Shown: positions 10,332 to 19,602, counted from the first letter of the stretch. The stretch: 64,000 nt of DNA from Rhizohabitans arisaemae (GCF_025996515.1 NZ_BLRH01000055.1:1-64000); one strand, 5' to 3'. The notes: generated from the letters alone by a model not told the origin. Numbers and translations: made by a program.

Positions 10332-11255
10332 TCAGCCGAGCTTGGACATGACCTCCGCGGCGATGAGCTCCACGTGGTCGTGGTCCGACATGTCGAGCAC
10401 CTGAAGGTAGATCCGCGACGCCCCGATCTCGGCGAGCCGCCCGATCTTGTCGACCAGCTCGTCCGGCGTCCCGGCCAGGCCGTTCTCCCGGAGTTCGGCC
10501 GGTTCCCGCCCGATCGCCGCCGCCCGGCGCGCCACCTCGGCCTCGTCCCGCCCGCAGCAGACCACCTGAGCCGCCGAGTAGACCAGGGAGCGTCCGGTGG
10601 ACTCGCATGCTTGCCGCACCCGGGCGAAGGCGGCGTCGACCTCGTGGACCTGGCGGAACGGGACGTTGTACTCGTCCGCGTAGGTGGCGGCGATCCGCGG
10701 GGTACGGCGGGCGCCGACCCCGCCCACGATGATCGGCGGCCGGGGGCTCTGCACGGGCTTGGGCAGCGCAGGGGAGTCCGCCAGCCGATAGTGGGAGCCC
10801 TCGAAGGAGAAGGTCTCGCCCGGCGGTGTCTCCCAGAGCCCGGTGACGATCTCCAGCTGCTCCTCCAGGCGGGCGAACCGGACCCCCTGCGCGGGGAAGG
10901 GGATCCCGTAGGCCGTGTGCTCGGCCTCGTACCAGCCCGCCCCCAGCCCGAGCTCGACCCGGCCGCCGCTCATCCGGTCCACCTGGGCGACGGTGATCGC
11001 CAGGGGTCCGGGGAGCCGGAAGGTGCCGGCCGAGACCAGGGTCCCCAGGCGGATCGTGCTCGTCTCGCGGGCGAGTCCGGCGAGGGTGATCCACGTGTCG
11101 GTCGGTCCGGGATCGGGGTCCACCCCTCCCATGTGGAGGTAGTGGTCAGACCGGAAGTAGGCGTCGAATCCCAGCCGTTCTGCCACCTTGGCCAAGGCCA
11201 GCTGATCGTCGTATGTGGCGCCCTGCTGCGGCTCGGTGAAGATCCTCAAATGCAT
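10332..11255 (-). CDS. LLM-class F420-dependent oxidoreductase
   Basis: 307 residues, full length for the luciferase-like monooxygenase superfamily. It has the usual N-terminus (MHLRIFTEP), the SDHYLHMG segment near residue 36 and GRVELGLGAGWYEAEH near residue 105, which resembles the F420-binding branch of actinomycetes. The fold is a TIM barrel using coenzyme F420 or FMN; the substrate cannot be deduced. ATG 11255 is preceded by a short divergent region shared with the GH18-like gene. It is monocistronic, with its own terminator. Confidence 0.9.
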   Translation of the reverse strand: MHLRIFTEPQQGATYDDQLALAKVAERLGFDAYFRSDHYLHMGGVDPDPGPTDTWITLAGLARETSTIRLGTLVSAGTFRLPGPLAITVAQVDRMSGGRVELGLGAGWYEAEHTAYGIPFPAQGVRFARLEEQLEIVTGLWETPPGETFSFEGSHYRLADSPALPKPVQSPRPPIIVGGVGARRTPRIAATYADEYNVPFRQVHEVDAAFARVRQACESTGRSLVYSAAQVVCCGRDEAEVARRAAAIGREPAELRENGLAGTPDELVDKIGRLAEIGASRIYLQVLDMSDHDHVELIAAEVMSKLG

Positions 11256-11371
11256 GGATCAATCATGCACTTTCTCGATACCCCGGACACAGCAGGGGAA
11301 CCCCATTCACAACCGCGGACGCCTTGATAAGGTATACGTCAAGTAATCGATCAGTCACTCTCGGGAGCGCC

Positions 11372-12364
11372 ATGTCGCCCAGGAGACTCGGAGCGGACGG
11401 CCGGGCGCCGCGTTCGCTGGTCATACTCGCGGCGTCAGGGCTCGTCCTCGTCACCTCCGTCGCGATCTGGGCGCTCCCCGGCGCCGGGCCGGACGACCGC
11501 CCCCTCGGCGGGCCGGGACGGGTCGCGGCGTCCACGACCCCCACGCCCAGGGTGACGGCCGGACCCACACCGCCCGTCCGCCCGTCGGGCTTCATCGGCT
11601 TCGTCAACGCCGTGAAGAACCCCCGTTACGACCTCCCGAGCACCGCGCGGCGCACCGGGGCCCGCTGGTTCACCCTCGGCTACATCACCGCCCTGCGTGA
11701 CGGGTGCGCCCCCACCTGGGCGGGCATGCCGGACAACCCCGTACTCAAACGGGTCGAGCCGCTGCGCGCGATGGGCGGCGACGCCGGTCTGGTCTTCGGC
11801 GGGCCGGGCGGGCCCGAGCTCGCCCAGACCTGCAAGGACGTCCGGCGCCTGACCGCCGCCTACCGGGCGGCCGTCGACGATCCGAAGGTCCGGCACATCG
11901 ACTTCGAGGTGACCGACTCGTTCGACCTGGACGCGGTCCGCCGCAGGGCCAGGGCCGTCGCCGCCCTCCAGCGGGAGCGCCCCCTGCAGGTGACCTTCAC
12001 CCTGCCCGCGACGCGGGACGGACTCGACCCCGACGACCTGCGGATGCTCGGCCTCACCCGGGCCGCCGGGGTGAACGTCTCCGCCGTCAACCTGCTCTCC
12101 TCCCCGCCCCTGGCCCTGGTGCTCAAGGGCGCCCAGGCGGCCCATCGCCAGGTGTCCCGGGCCCTGCGGCTGCCCGGCGGCCCGGCCTGGCAGCGGATCG
12201 GGCTCACCCCGGTGCTGGCCGGTCCCGCGGACCTGGGCGTGCCGGAGGCCGAGCGGCTCGTCGGCTTCGCCACCTCCCACGGCCTCGCCTGGCTCTCCCT
12301 GCGCGGCGCCCGGCCCACCGACGAGGTCGCCCAGATCCTGCTTACCGCCTCCCGCCGGACCTGA
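11372..12364 (+). CDS. Secreted GH18-like protein lacking the catalytic glutamate
   Basis: About 330 residues. After a basic start there is a hydrophobic signal or anchor (LVILAASGLVLVTSVAIWAL), then a Pro/Thr linker and a domain resembling bacterial GH18 chitinases: WFTLGYITALRDGCAPTWAG, an SFGG-like strand (LVFGGPGGPEL), then VRHIDFEVTDSFDL and LQVTFTLPAT. In active chitinases the fourth strand reads DxDxE with Glu as acid; here the aligned positions are D-F-E-V-T, so the catalytic Glu is replaced by Thr. It is probably a carbohydrate-binding pseudoenzyme at the cell surface. ATG 11372 follows GGGAG closely; an upstream ATG at 11324 has no ribosome binding site. Confidence 0.75.
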   Translation: MSPRRLGADGRAPRSLVILAASGLVLVTSVAIWALPGAGPDDRPLGGPGRVAASTTPTPRVTAGPTPPVRPSGFIGFVNAVKNPRYDLPSTARRTGARWFTLGYITALRDGCAPTWAGMPDNPVLKRVEPLRAMGGDAGLVFGGPGGPELAQTCKDVRRLTAAYRAAVDDPKVRHIDFEVTDSFDLDAVRRRARAVAALQRERPLQVTFTLPATRDGLDPDDLRMLGLTRAAGVNVSAVNLLSSPPLALVLKGAQAAHRQVSRALRLPGGPAWQRIGLTPVLAGPADLGVPEAERLVGFATSHGLAWLSLRGARPTDEVAQILLTASRRT

Positions 12365-12605
12365 CCCCCGTCCGGGTACGGCGACGCGGAAACCGCACCC
12401 CGTGTCCCCCGGTTCACCGGCCCCTCTTCATTCCCAAAAGGGAAATTTGGCGTCATAACCCCATATGTGTAATGACATATAGATCTCTAATGCCGTGTCG
12501 TGACTGGTAACCGCCACTCAATGTGCGGCATGCTAAGCCCGTTTGGAGTGTCCCGGCAGGCGGGCCTCCAGGGGATCACTCTGTCGGCGAGGAGTGCCAC
12601 GCACC

Positions 12606-13778
12606 ATGGCCAGATTCAATCCGGCACCGGGCTGGCCCACCCCACCACCGGGCTGGGAGCCGCCACCGGGCTGGCGCCCGGATCCCGACTGGCCGCCGGA
12701 GCCCCCCGGCTGGCGGTTCTGGATCGAGGACGACGAGGAGCCCGCGGGGCCCGAGCCGGTATCGGACACCCTGCTGCTGGACGCGGCCTTCGAGCCGCCG
12801 AACCCGGCGCCGCCGGCGGAACCCGCGCCGACCCCGCGCAAGCCGTACCGGGCCCTGTCCCGCGAACTCAGGATCGCGCTCTCCGTCGCGCCCGTCGTCG
12901 CCCTGCTCGTCCTGCTCGGCTCGATGGTCGTCGCCGCCGCCTCGTCGGTGACCCCCGTCGCCCAGCAGGAGAAGCTGGCCCCGATCCCGGGGCCGACCAC
13001 CTACGCCGACGACTCCCTCTGGACCGACGAGCCGGCCGTCCCGGCGGCCACACCCACGCCCACCCCGGCGCCGGTGTACACCCCGACTCCCCCGCCGTAC
13101 ACCCCACCGGCGGTCACCACCCCGGCACCCGTCACGCCCACACCCACGCCCACGCCAGCGCGCACCACTCCCACCCCGCCCCGCAGCCCGGCCCCGACCC
13201 CGACCCCGACACCGTCGCCGTCCGCCACCCCGACCACCACTCCCACCCCCACGCCCGGCCAGGCCGCCGTCCACGAAGGCCGCGGCGACAAGGTCGTCCA
13301 AATCCAGCTGACCGGCCCGTCCCTGCTGGCCCTCACCCACGACGGCTCGCAGAACTTCACCGTGCACACGCTCAACGCGAGCGGCGGCAAGCAGGACCTG
13401 CTGGTCAGCGCCACCGGTTCCTACTCGGGCACCCGCCCGGTGAAGGCGACCGGACCCGCGCTCCCCGGCTCCCTCAACATCCGCGCCGACGGCGCCTGGA
13501 AGATCACCGTCAAGCCCCTCGACTCGGCCCGGACCTTCACGGGGACCTCGCTGACCGGCCGGGGGGACGACGTCGTCCGGATCAGCCCGGCGACCACGAC
13601 CCAGGTCACCCTGGCGGTCGCCCACACGGGCACGCGCGAGTTCGTCCTTTCCGGCGGCGCCGAGCAGAGCGTCCTGCTCACCGCGACCGGCAATCACACC
13701 GGCGACGTCACCGTGCCCGCGGGCACCGAGTACCTCACCGTACGCGCCGACGGCGACTGGACCCTCACCCGCCGCTGA
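12606..13778 (+). CDS. Pro/Thr-rich single-pass membrane protein with two C-terminal beta repeats
   Basis: 390 residues. The cytoplasmic N-terminus contains three PPGW motifs within 25 residues, then an acidic part. One membrane helix follows (IALSVAPVVALLVLLGSMVV, near residue 105), then a ~100-residue extracellular linker of TPTPTP-type repeats that would span the wall. The C-terminus is a tandem pair of ~75-residue beta modules, each starting GRGD-VV and ending RADG-W-(I/L)T. The architecture suggests a surface sensor or adhesin; the family is not recognised. ATG 12606 is 11 nt after GAGGAG. The leader contains TTGGCG-17 nt-TAATGA (-10 at 12470-12475) as a possible promoter, with a 6-bp dyad ATATGT/ACATAT (12463-12480) over it. 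Confidence 0.75.
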   Translation: MARFNPAPGWPTPPPGWEPPPGWRPDPDWPPEPPGWRFWIEDDEEPAGPEPVSDTLLLDAAFEPPNPAPPAEPAPTPRKPYRALSRELRIALSVAPVVALLVLLGSMVVAAASSVTPVAQQEKLAPIPGPTTYADDSLWTDEPAVPAATPTPTPAPVYTPTPPPYTPPAVTTPAPVTPTPTPTPARTTPTPPRSPAPTPTPTPSPSATPTTTPTPTPGQAAVHEGRGDKVVQIQLTGPSLLALTHDGSQNFTVHTLNASGGKQDLLVSATGSYSGTRPVKATGPALPGSLNIRADGAWKITVKPLDSARTFTGTSLTGRGDDVVRISPATTTQVTLAVAHTGTREFVLSGGAEQSVLLTATGNHTGDVTVPAGTEYLTVRADGDWTLTRR

Positions 13779-13791
13779 CCCGGGCCACGGC

Positions 13792-13824
13792 ACCGCGGCG
13801 CGGGGGCGTCCCCGCGACCGCGGT
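13792..13824. terminator. Bidirectional terminator between convergent genes
   Basis: ACCGCGG-CGCGGGG pairs with CCCCGCG-A-CCGCGGT: a 14-bp stem with a single bulge and the 4-nt loop GCGT. It lies between the stop of the Pro/Thr-rich protein gene and the stop of the convergent RNA methyltransferase gene and can serve both. Confidence 0.75.
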
Positions 13825-13833
13825 ACCGGTCTC

Positions 13834-15093
13834 TCAGCCCCGCCTCAGCAGCGCCACGCATTCGACGTGGTGGGTCATGGGGAAGGCGTCGAAGGCCCTG
13901 AGGTCGGCGAGCGGGTAGCCGCGCTCGGCGAACCAGGCGAGGTCGCGGGCGAGGGTCGCCGGGTCGCAGGAGATGTAGACGATCCGGCCGGGGGCGATCC
14001 GGGCGATCCCGTCCACCACCGTGCGGCCCAGCCCGGCCCGGGGCGGGTCCGCCACGATGAGATCGGCCGAGCCCTCCTCCCGCGCCGCGAGGGAGTCCTC
14101 CACCCTGCCGCGTTCGATCCGGACCTGGGGAAGGTCACGCAGATTGTGCTTGGCGTCCCGGACGGCGGCGGGATCCGACTCGACCCCCGTCACGCGCCCG
14201 GTGGAACCGACGGCCTCGGCGAGCGCCGCGGTGAACAGCCCGGCCCCGCAGTACAGGTCCAGCGCGGTCTCCCCCTCCTGGAGCTGTCCCATGGCAAGGA
14301 GCGCCTCCCGGAGGGTCGCCGCCGCGCCGGGGTGAACCTGCCAGAAGCCGATGCCGCTGACCCGGAACGACCGGCCGGCCACCGTCTCGACGACGGATCC
14401 GCGCCCCCGGACCTGACTGACCCTGCCGCGCCCCTCGTCGACGAGGACGGCGGCCTCGGCGTCGAGCTGCGGCAGGGTGACCTGGCGCCGGCCCTTGGGG
14501 TTGACCACCACGGCCCGATCCCCCGTCGAGGACGCGATCACCTCGACCGTCGCCGCGCCGCGCCACCGCCGGCGTTCCACGCCGACCGCCTCGACCTCGT
14601 CGTGGGCGATCATGCACTCGTCGACGGGCTCGACCGTGTGGGACCGGTGCCGCCGGAGGCCGACCACGCCGTCCGGCCGTACCGCGAACTGGACCCGGGT
14701 CCGCCACCCGAGTCCTTCGGGCGCCCCGGGCACCTCCTCCACGACGACCTTCCAGTCGAGATGGGCCAGCCGCTTGAGCTGCTCCTCCACCACGGCGGCC
14801 TTCAGCCCCCGCTGGGCCGGGAGCGCGACGTGCTGCCAGTCGCAGCCGCCGCACCGCCCGGGGCCGCTGAACGGGCAGGGCGCGACCACCCGGTCGGGGG
14901 ACGGCCGGAGGATCTCCACGGCGTCCGCGCGGAGGAAGCGGGGCGCGCGGCCCGTTTCCGCGTCCGGCTCGTCCAGGATCTCGGCCAGCACCCGCTCGCC
15001 GGGGAGGGTGTGCCGGACGAACACCACCTGTCCCTCGTGGCGCGCGACACACCAGCCCCCGTTCGCGACGGGTCCAACCTCAAGCTCGATCAT
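13834..15093 (-). CDS. TRAM-domain class I SAM-dependent RNA (uracil-5-)methyltransferase
   Basis: 419 residues of the TrmA/RlmD (RumA) family, which methylate C5 of uridine in tRNA or rRNA. The N-terminal ~60 residues are the TRAM RNA-binding domain. A cysteine cluster typical of the family's Fe-S site follows (CPFSGPGRCGGCDW). The methyltransferase domain has DLYCGAGLF, IVADPPRAGLG and the nucleophile motif ISCDPATLARD. ATG 15093 overlaps the permease stop (ATGA), so it is translated after the KimA-type permease. The same pairing occurs in mycobacteria. The RNA target is not determined. Confidence 0.93.
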   Translation of the reverse strand: MIELEVGPVANGGWCVARHEGQVVFVRHTLPGERVLAEILDEPDAETGRAPRFLRADAVEILRPSPDRVVAPCPFSGPGRCGGCDWQHVALPAQRGLKAAVVEEQLKRLAHLDWKVVVEEVPGAPEGLGWRTRVQFAVRPDGVVGLRRHRSHTVEPVDECMIAHDEVEAVGVERRRWRGAATVEVIASSTGDRAVVVNPKGRRQVTLPQLDAEAAVLVDEGRGRVSQVRGRGSVVETVAGRSFRVSGIGFWQVHPGAAATLREALLAMGQLQEGETALDLYCGAGLFTAALAEAVGSTGRVTGVESDPAAVRDAKHNLRDLPQVRIERGRVEDSLAAREEGSADLIVADPPRAGLGRTVVDGIARIAPGRIVYISCDPATLARDLAWFAERGYPLADLRAFDAFPMTHHVECVALLRRG

Positions 15094-17126
15094 CGGTTTA
15101 CTCGCTCCTCGGTACGCGTCTCGCCGTACGGCCTGCGAACTGCCCCCGGCGCTAACGGCTCGGGACGGCCCTTGAGCCGGTCCGACGAGGCGAGCTGCCA
15201 CGGCACACTGATCACCATGATGCCGGGCGTGAAGAGGAGACGTCCCTTCAGCCGCAGGGCACTCTGGTTGTGGAGCAGATGCTCCCACCAGTGTCCCACG
15301 ACGTACTCGGGGATGTAGACGGCGACCACGTCCCGGGGCGATCGGCGCCGTACCGACTTGACGTAGTCCAGGATCGGTTTGGTGATCTCCCGGTACGGCG
15401 AGGCCAGGATCTTCAAGGGGACGGGGACTCCCCGGCGGTCCCACTCCTCCTGCAGCGCGCGCGACTCCTCGTGGTCCACCGCGACGGAGATGGCCTCCAG
15501 GGTGGAGGGCCTGGTCGCCCGTGCGTAGGCGAGGGCCCGCATGGTGGGCTTGTGCACCTTGGAGACGAGCACGATCGCGTGTGTGCGGGCCGGGAGCATG
15601 GTGTCGTCCTCCTCCGCGGGCACCTCCAGCTCCACCGACACCTGGGTGTAGTGGCGGTTGATCCCCTTCATCATGAGGAAGAGCATCGGCATGGCGATGC
15701 AGACGATCCACGCGCCGGGGATGAACTTGGTGATCAGCACCACCACGAGCACCAGACCGGTCATCAGCGCGCCGAACCCGTTGATCAACCGGATCCGCAT
15801 CATCCGGTGGCGTTCCTTGGCGTCGGTCTCGGTCCGCAGCAGCCTGGTCCAGTGCCGGACCATACCGGTCTGGCTGAGGGTGAAGGAGACGAACACCCCC
15901 ACGATGTACAGGTTGAGGAGTTTGCTCACGTCGGCGTCGAACACCCAGATGAGCAGGCAGGCGAAGGCCGCCAGCATGACGATGCCGTTGGAGAAGGCAA
16001 GCCGGTCGCCCCGGGTGTGCAGCTGGCGGGGGAGGTAGCGGTCCTGCGCCAGGATCGAGCCGAGCACCGGGAATCCGTTGAAGGCGGTGTTGGCCGCGAG
16101 GAAGAGGATGAGCGCGGTCACCGCGGCGATCACGAAGAAGAGCACGGTGCCGTCGCCGAAGACGGCCGAGGCGACCTGGGCGATGATCGGCTGCTGGTAG
16201 TAGTCGGGACCGGCGGGCTGCCCGTTGATCAGGATGTCGGTGGCCGCGTGGGTGGGCTCGGTCACCTTCACCCCGGAGGCCAGGCCCAGCGTGATGATGC
16301 CGGAGAACATCGTGACGGCGAGCACACCCATGAGCAGCAGGGTGGTCGCCGCGTTCTTGCTCTTGGGCTTGCGGAACGCGGGCACCCCGTTGCTGATCGC
16401 CTCGACGCCGGTGAGCGCCGCGCACCCCGAGGAGAAGGCCCGGAGCACCAGGAGCGCCACGGCCAGGCCTTCCAGTCCTGTCTCCTGGGGCACGATGTCG
16501 TAGTCCTTGGTCGGCGCGACCAGCTCCTCCCCCAGGACGAAGAGCTTGAAGAAGCCCCAGAGGATCATGCCGATCACGGCCACCATGAACGCGTAGGTCG
16601 GGAACGCGAAGGCCATCCCGGACTCGCGGATCCCGCGGAGGTTCATCAGGGTGAGCAGGACGACGATGCCGATCGCGACCAGCGGCTTGTTCTCCGCCAC
16701 GAACGGAATCGCCGCGCCCACGTAGTCGACCCCGTTGGCGACCGACACCGCGACCGTGAGGACGTAGTCCACCAGGAGCGCGCTGGCCACGGTCAGACCG
16801 GCGTTCTTGCCCAGGTTCTCGTTGGCGATCTCGTAGTCGCCGCCCCCGCTGGGGTAGGCGTGCACGTTCTGCCGGTAGGAGGCGACCACGGTCAACATGA
16901 TCACGACGACCCCGGCCGCCACCCACGGGCTGTAGTGGAAGAGGGTGACCCCGGCGATCGAGAGGATGACGAGAATCTCCTGCGGGGCGTACGCCACCGA
17001 GGAAAGCGCGTCGCTGGCGAACACCGGGAGCGCGATGCGTTTGGGCAGCAGTTGATCGTGGAGCTGGGTGCTGCGCAGCGCCCGCCCCAGAACCACCCGT
17101 TTAACAAGATCCGTCACCTTGGACAC
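15090..17126 (-). CDS. APC-family permease, KimA-type potassium importer candidate
   Basis: 678 residues with about 12 membrane helices (residues ~40-470) and a hydrophilic C-terminal domain of about 190 residues. Signature segments match the B. subtilis KimA (YdaO) potassium/proton symporter: SDALSSVAYAPQ, YPSGGGDYEIANENLGKNAG, AFSSGCAALTGVEAISNG, FSGIITLG and SNGIVMLA. This argues for K+ import rather than amino-acid transport, though older annotations would call it an amino-acid permease. In KimA the cytosolic domain binds c-di-AMP. It is divergent from two TrkA genes across 139 bp, and its stop overlaps the RNA methyltransferase start. Confidence 0.85.
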   Translation of the reverse strand: MSKVTDLVKRVVLGRALRSTQLHDQLLPKRIALPVFASDALSSVAYAPQEILVILSIAGVTLFHYSPWVAAGVVVIMLTVVASYRQNVHAYPSGGGDYEIANENLGKNAGLTVASALLVDYVLTVAVSVANGVDYVGAAIPFVAENKPLVAIGIVVLLTLMNLRGIRESGMAFAFPTYAFMVAVIGMILWGFFKLFVLGEELVAPTKDYDIVPQETGLEGLAVALLVLRAFSSGCAALTGVEAISNGVPAFRKPKSKNAATTLLLMGVLAVTMFSGIITLGLASGVKVTEPTHAATDILINGQPAGPDYYQQPIIAQVASAVFGDGTVLFFVIAAVTALILFLAANTAFNGFPVLGSILAQDRYLPRQLHTRGDRLAFSNGIVMLAAFACLLIWVFDADVSKLLNLYIVGVFVSFTLSQTGMVRHWTRLLRTETDAKERHRMMRIRLINGFGALMTGLVLVVVLITKFIPGAWIVCIAMPMLFLMMKGINRHYTQVSVELEVPAEEDDTMLPARTHAIVLVSKVHKPTMRALAYARATRPSTLEAISVAVDHEESRALQEEWDRRGVPVPLKILASPYREITKPILDYVKSVRRRSPRDVVAVYIPEYVVGHWWEHLLHNQSALRLKGRLLFTPGIMVISVPWQLASSDRLKGRPEPLAPGAVRRPYGETRTEERVNR

Positions 17127-17265
17127 GACTCACGATGCTAGTCGGGCCGGACGCTCGGCACGGCATCGGCACACACGATGCCGAATCGATGCGGTCAGAG
17201 ATGCGGTAAGAGTAGACAGACGAGCGTGTAGTCTGCGGCGGACCCTGAGGTGCGAAAGGACGGCC

Positions 17266-17931
17266 GTGCATATCGTAATCATGGGATGCGGGCGCGTCGG
17301 CTCGACGCTGGCCCACATCCTGGAGGACAACGGTCACTCCGTGGCGATCATCGACCGCGACCCGTCGGCGTTCCGGCGCCTGCGGGCGGGTTTCCGCGGA
17401 CGCCGCGTGACCGGCATAGGTTTCGACCGGGATGTACTCGTCGACGCCGGAGTGGAGAACGCCAGCGCGTTCGTCGCGGTGAGCAGCGGAGACAACTCCA
17501 ACATCATCTCCGCCCGGGTGGCCCGGGAGACCTTCGGCGTGGAGAACGTGGTGGCGCGGATCTACGACTCGCGCCGGGCCGAGGTCTACCAGCGCCTCGG
17601 CATCCCGACGGTGGCCACCGTACGCTGGACCGCCGACCAGATCCTGCGCCGGGTCCTGCCCGAGGGGGCCGAGCCGCTGTGGCGGGACCCGACCGGCACG
17701 GTCGTCCTCGCCGAGGTCACCGTGGAGCCGAGCTGGATCGGCACCGACGTGAGCCGGGTCGAGGAGCATTCCGACGCCCGGGTCGCCTTCATCAACCGCA
17801 TGGGCGAAGCCTTGATCCCCGACTCCGAGAGCGTCGTCCAGGACGGGGACATCCTCCACGTCATGGCCGTCGAATCCGACCTGGAGCGCATCATCGAGCT
17901 GCTCTCCGCCAAATACGAGGGGGGCCACTGA
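17266..17931 (+). CDS. trkA: TrkA-family potassium uptake protein (RCK), CeoB-like
   Basis: 221 residues: an N-terminal Rossmann domain (MGCGRVGSTLAHILEDNGH, IIDRDP, GIGFDRDVL) that binds NAD(H) or ATP, and a C-terminal TrkA_C domain (residues ~140-221). Such proteins are cytosolic gating subunits of K+ transporters. GTG 17266 is preceded by AAAGGA with 5 nt spacing. It overlaps the second TrkA gene by one base (TGATG). The pair matches mycobacterial ceoB/ceoC (Rv2691-Rv2692). No TrkH/KtrB channel gene is nearby, so the partner may be the divergent KimA-type permease or a channel elsewhere. Confidence 0.93.
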   Translation: MHIVIMGCGRVGSTLAHILEDNGHSVAIIDRDPSAFRRLRAGFRGRRVTGIGFDRDVLVDAGVENASAFVAVSSGDNSNIISARVARETFGVENVVARIYDSRRAEVYQRLGIPTVATVRWTADQILRRVLPEGAEPLWRDPTGTVVLAEVTVEPSWIGTDVSRVEEHSDARVAFINRMGEALIPDSESVVQDGDILHVMAVESDLERIIELLSAKYEGGH

Positions 17932-18590
17932 TGCGCGTCGCCATCGCCGGCGCGGGTGCCGTCGGCCGGTCCATCGCCGTCGAGCTCCTGGAGAACGGCC
18001 ACGAGGTCCTGCTGATCGACAAGGACCCGGCGGCCATCAAGATCGACTCCGTCCCCAGGGCCGAATGGCTGCTCGCCGACGCCTGCGAGATCTCCTCCCT
18101 GGACGAGGCCGGGCTCAACCAGTGCCACGTCGTCATCGCCTCCAGCGGGGACGACAAGGTCAACCTGGTCGTCTCCCTGCTGGCCAAGACCGAGTACGGC
18201 GTGCCCCGCGTGGTCGCCCGGATCAACCACCCGAAGAACGAGTGGCTCTTCAACGAGTCCTGGGGTGTGGACGTGGCCGTCTCGACCCCGCGGCTGCTCT
18301 CCGCGCTCGTGGAGGAGGCGGTCTCCGTCGGGGACCTGGTCCGGCTGATGACGTTCCGCCAGGGCGAGGCGAACCTCGTCGAGCTCACCCTGCCCGAGGA
18401 CGCCCCCGTGGTGGGTCAGCGGGCCGGCTCGGTCCCGTGGCCGCGCGACTCCGCCCTGGTGGCCATCCTCCGGGAGGGACGGGTGCTCGTCCCGACGGCC
18501 GACGACCCCCTGGAGGCCGGAGACGAGCTCCTCTTCGTCGCCAACCAGGCGGTCGAAGACGAACTGGCCAACCTCCTCTCCCCCCGCTGA
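17931..18590 (+). CDS. trkA: TrkA-family potassium uptake protein (RCK), CeoC-like
   Basis: 219 residues with GAGAVGRSIAVELLENGHEV at the start (dinucleotide-binding Rossmann fold), LLIDKDP, DACEIS and a C-terminal TrkA_C domain (residues ~135-219, ending PLEAGDELLFVANQ). It is a paralogue of the preceding gene and probably forms a hetero-oligomer with it. Its ATG shares the A of the upstream TGA (TGATG), implying coupled translation and stoichiometric synthesis. A hairpin terminator follows. Confidence 0.93.
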   Translation: MRVAIAGAGAVGRSIAVELLENGHEVLLIDKDPAAIKIDSVPRAEWLLADACEISSLDEAGLNQCHVVIASSGDDKVNLVVSLLAKTEYGVPRVVARINHPKNEWLFNESWGVDVAVSTPRLLSALVEEAVSVGDLVRLMTFRQGEANLVELTLPEDAPVVGQRAGSVPWPRDSALVAILREGRVLVPTADDPLEAGDELLFVANQAVEDELANLLSPR

Positions 18591-18603
18591 CCGACCCCAC
18601 CCC

Positions 18604-18634
18604 ACAGGCCCGGGCGCCACGACCCCGGGCCTGT
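18604..18634 (+). terminator. Terminator of the TrkA operon
   Basis: ACAGGCCCGGG and CCCGGGCCTGT form a perfect 11-bp stem with a 9-nt loop, 14 nt after the stop of the second TrkA gene. Confidence 0.75.
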
Positions 18635-18852
18635 ACGGGCTGCGCCACTCACCGGCCGTCCCGCGCCGTCCGCGCAAGACCGCTCTGCGGTGCACGATGT
18701 GCCATGCGGCTCCAGGCCCTGAGAGGCTCATGGTTGCCTGCCCGCGCAACGCGGCGGTGTTCAATCTCGTGCCCGATCGGGACAGGACACCACCTCGCCG
18801 CTAGGTACATGTACACATCAGGGGCAAGGGTCACAGCCTGGAAAGCAGCCGC

Positions 18853-19602
18853 TCAGGTCGAGGGGGTGGCGGTGCCGGCGATGGGGGTACGGCCGCGGGC
18901 GAGCAGCCAGGCCATCGCGCCGAAGGCGGCCACCTGGAGCGGCCAGCCGAGGGCGATCTTGGCTCCGGCGAGGATGGCGACGCCCGCCTCCCAGCCGGGA
19001 CCGGCGGCCAGGTAGATCGGGTACTGGACCAGGACCCGCAGGAAGCACGGGATCGCCAGCAGCCAGGTGAGCTTGGAGCAGAGCTTGACGATTCCGGGGT
19101 CGGACCGCCAGCCGGTGGGATCGCCGGTAACCGAGCCGATCAGGAAGCCCATCAGCGGCCAGCGCACCAGGATGGACAGGGTGAGCCCGGCCGCGTAGGC
19201 GGCGTTGTAGAGGATCCCGGGCAGGAAGGCGTCCTCGGCCCGGCCGGAGCGGAGCGCGAAGAACGCCGCGATGGCGATGCCGATCAAGCTGTTGATCACG
19301 AACTGGGGGGTCGACCGCTGCACGATCCGGACCGCCAGAAGGACCAGCGCGCCGGCCGCCCCGATGATGAGGGAGAGTTTCAGGTCTTTGGTGAGGAGCC
19401 AGCTCCCGGCGAACATGAGGGTCGGCACCGCCGCCTCGACGATCCCCCGGACACCGCCGAGCGCCTTGGCGAGCTGGGCCCGCACCACCGTCTCCACGGT
19501 GTCGTGCGCCAGGACCTTCTCTTCGGGGGATTCGGTGGCCTGTCCGGGCTTGCCGGGGCCTTGACCGGACGCCGCTCCGGCACCGGCGACGGACTCGGTC
19601 AT
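18853..19602 (-). CDS. DUF3159 membrane protein
   Basis: 249 residues. A ~35-residue polar N-terminus leads into about six membrane helices (SWLLTKDLKLSLIIGAAGALVLL and others), with conserved features of DUF3159 such as GIVEAAVPTLMF, WPLMGFLIGS and GWEAGVAI. The function of the family is unknown; it is widespread in Actinobacteria at this locus (compare Rv2693c). ATG 19602 overlaps the OB-fold gene stop (ATGA), so the two form an operon. Confidence 0.9.
   Translation of the reverse strand: MTESVAGAGAASGQGPGKPGQATESPEEKVLAHDTVETVVRAQLAKALGGVRGIVEAAVPTLMFAGSWLLTKDLKLSLIIGAAGALVLLAVRIVQRSTPQFVINSLIGIAIAAFFALRSGRAEDAFLPGILYNAAYAAGLTLSILVRWPLMGFLIGSVTGDPTGWRSDPGIVKLCSKLTWLLAIPCFLRVLVQYPIYLAAGPGWEAGVAILAGAKIALGWPLQVAAFGAMAWLLARGRTPIAGTATPST

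Noticed and set aside
13040-13260. Short tandem repeats (ACCCCGACCCCGACC-like), considered as a CRISPR or minisatellite
   Set aside because: They encode the Thr-Pro linker of the membrane protein in frame; there are no spacers and the period follows codons.
13834-16926. Single 1030-residue minus-strand reading that includes the RNA methyltransferase
   Set aside because: Only the part from 15093 down is real; the upstream residues are an out-of-frame reading of the permease gene, whose stop overlaps the methyltransferase start.
17127-17265. c-di-AMP (ydaO-type) riboswitch in front of the KimA-type permease
   Set aside because: The gap is only 139 bp and shared with the divergent TrkA promoter; no fold or conserved blocks of that riboswitch were seen.
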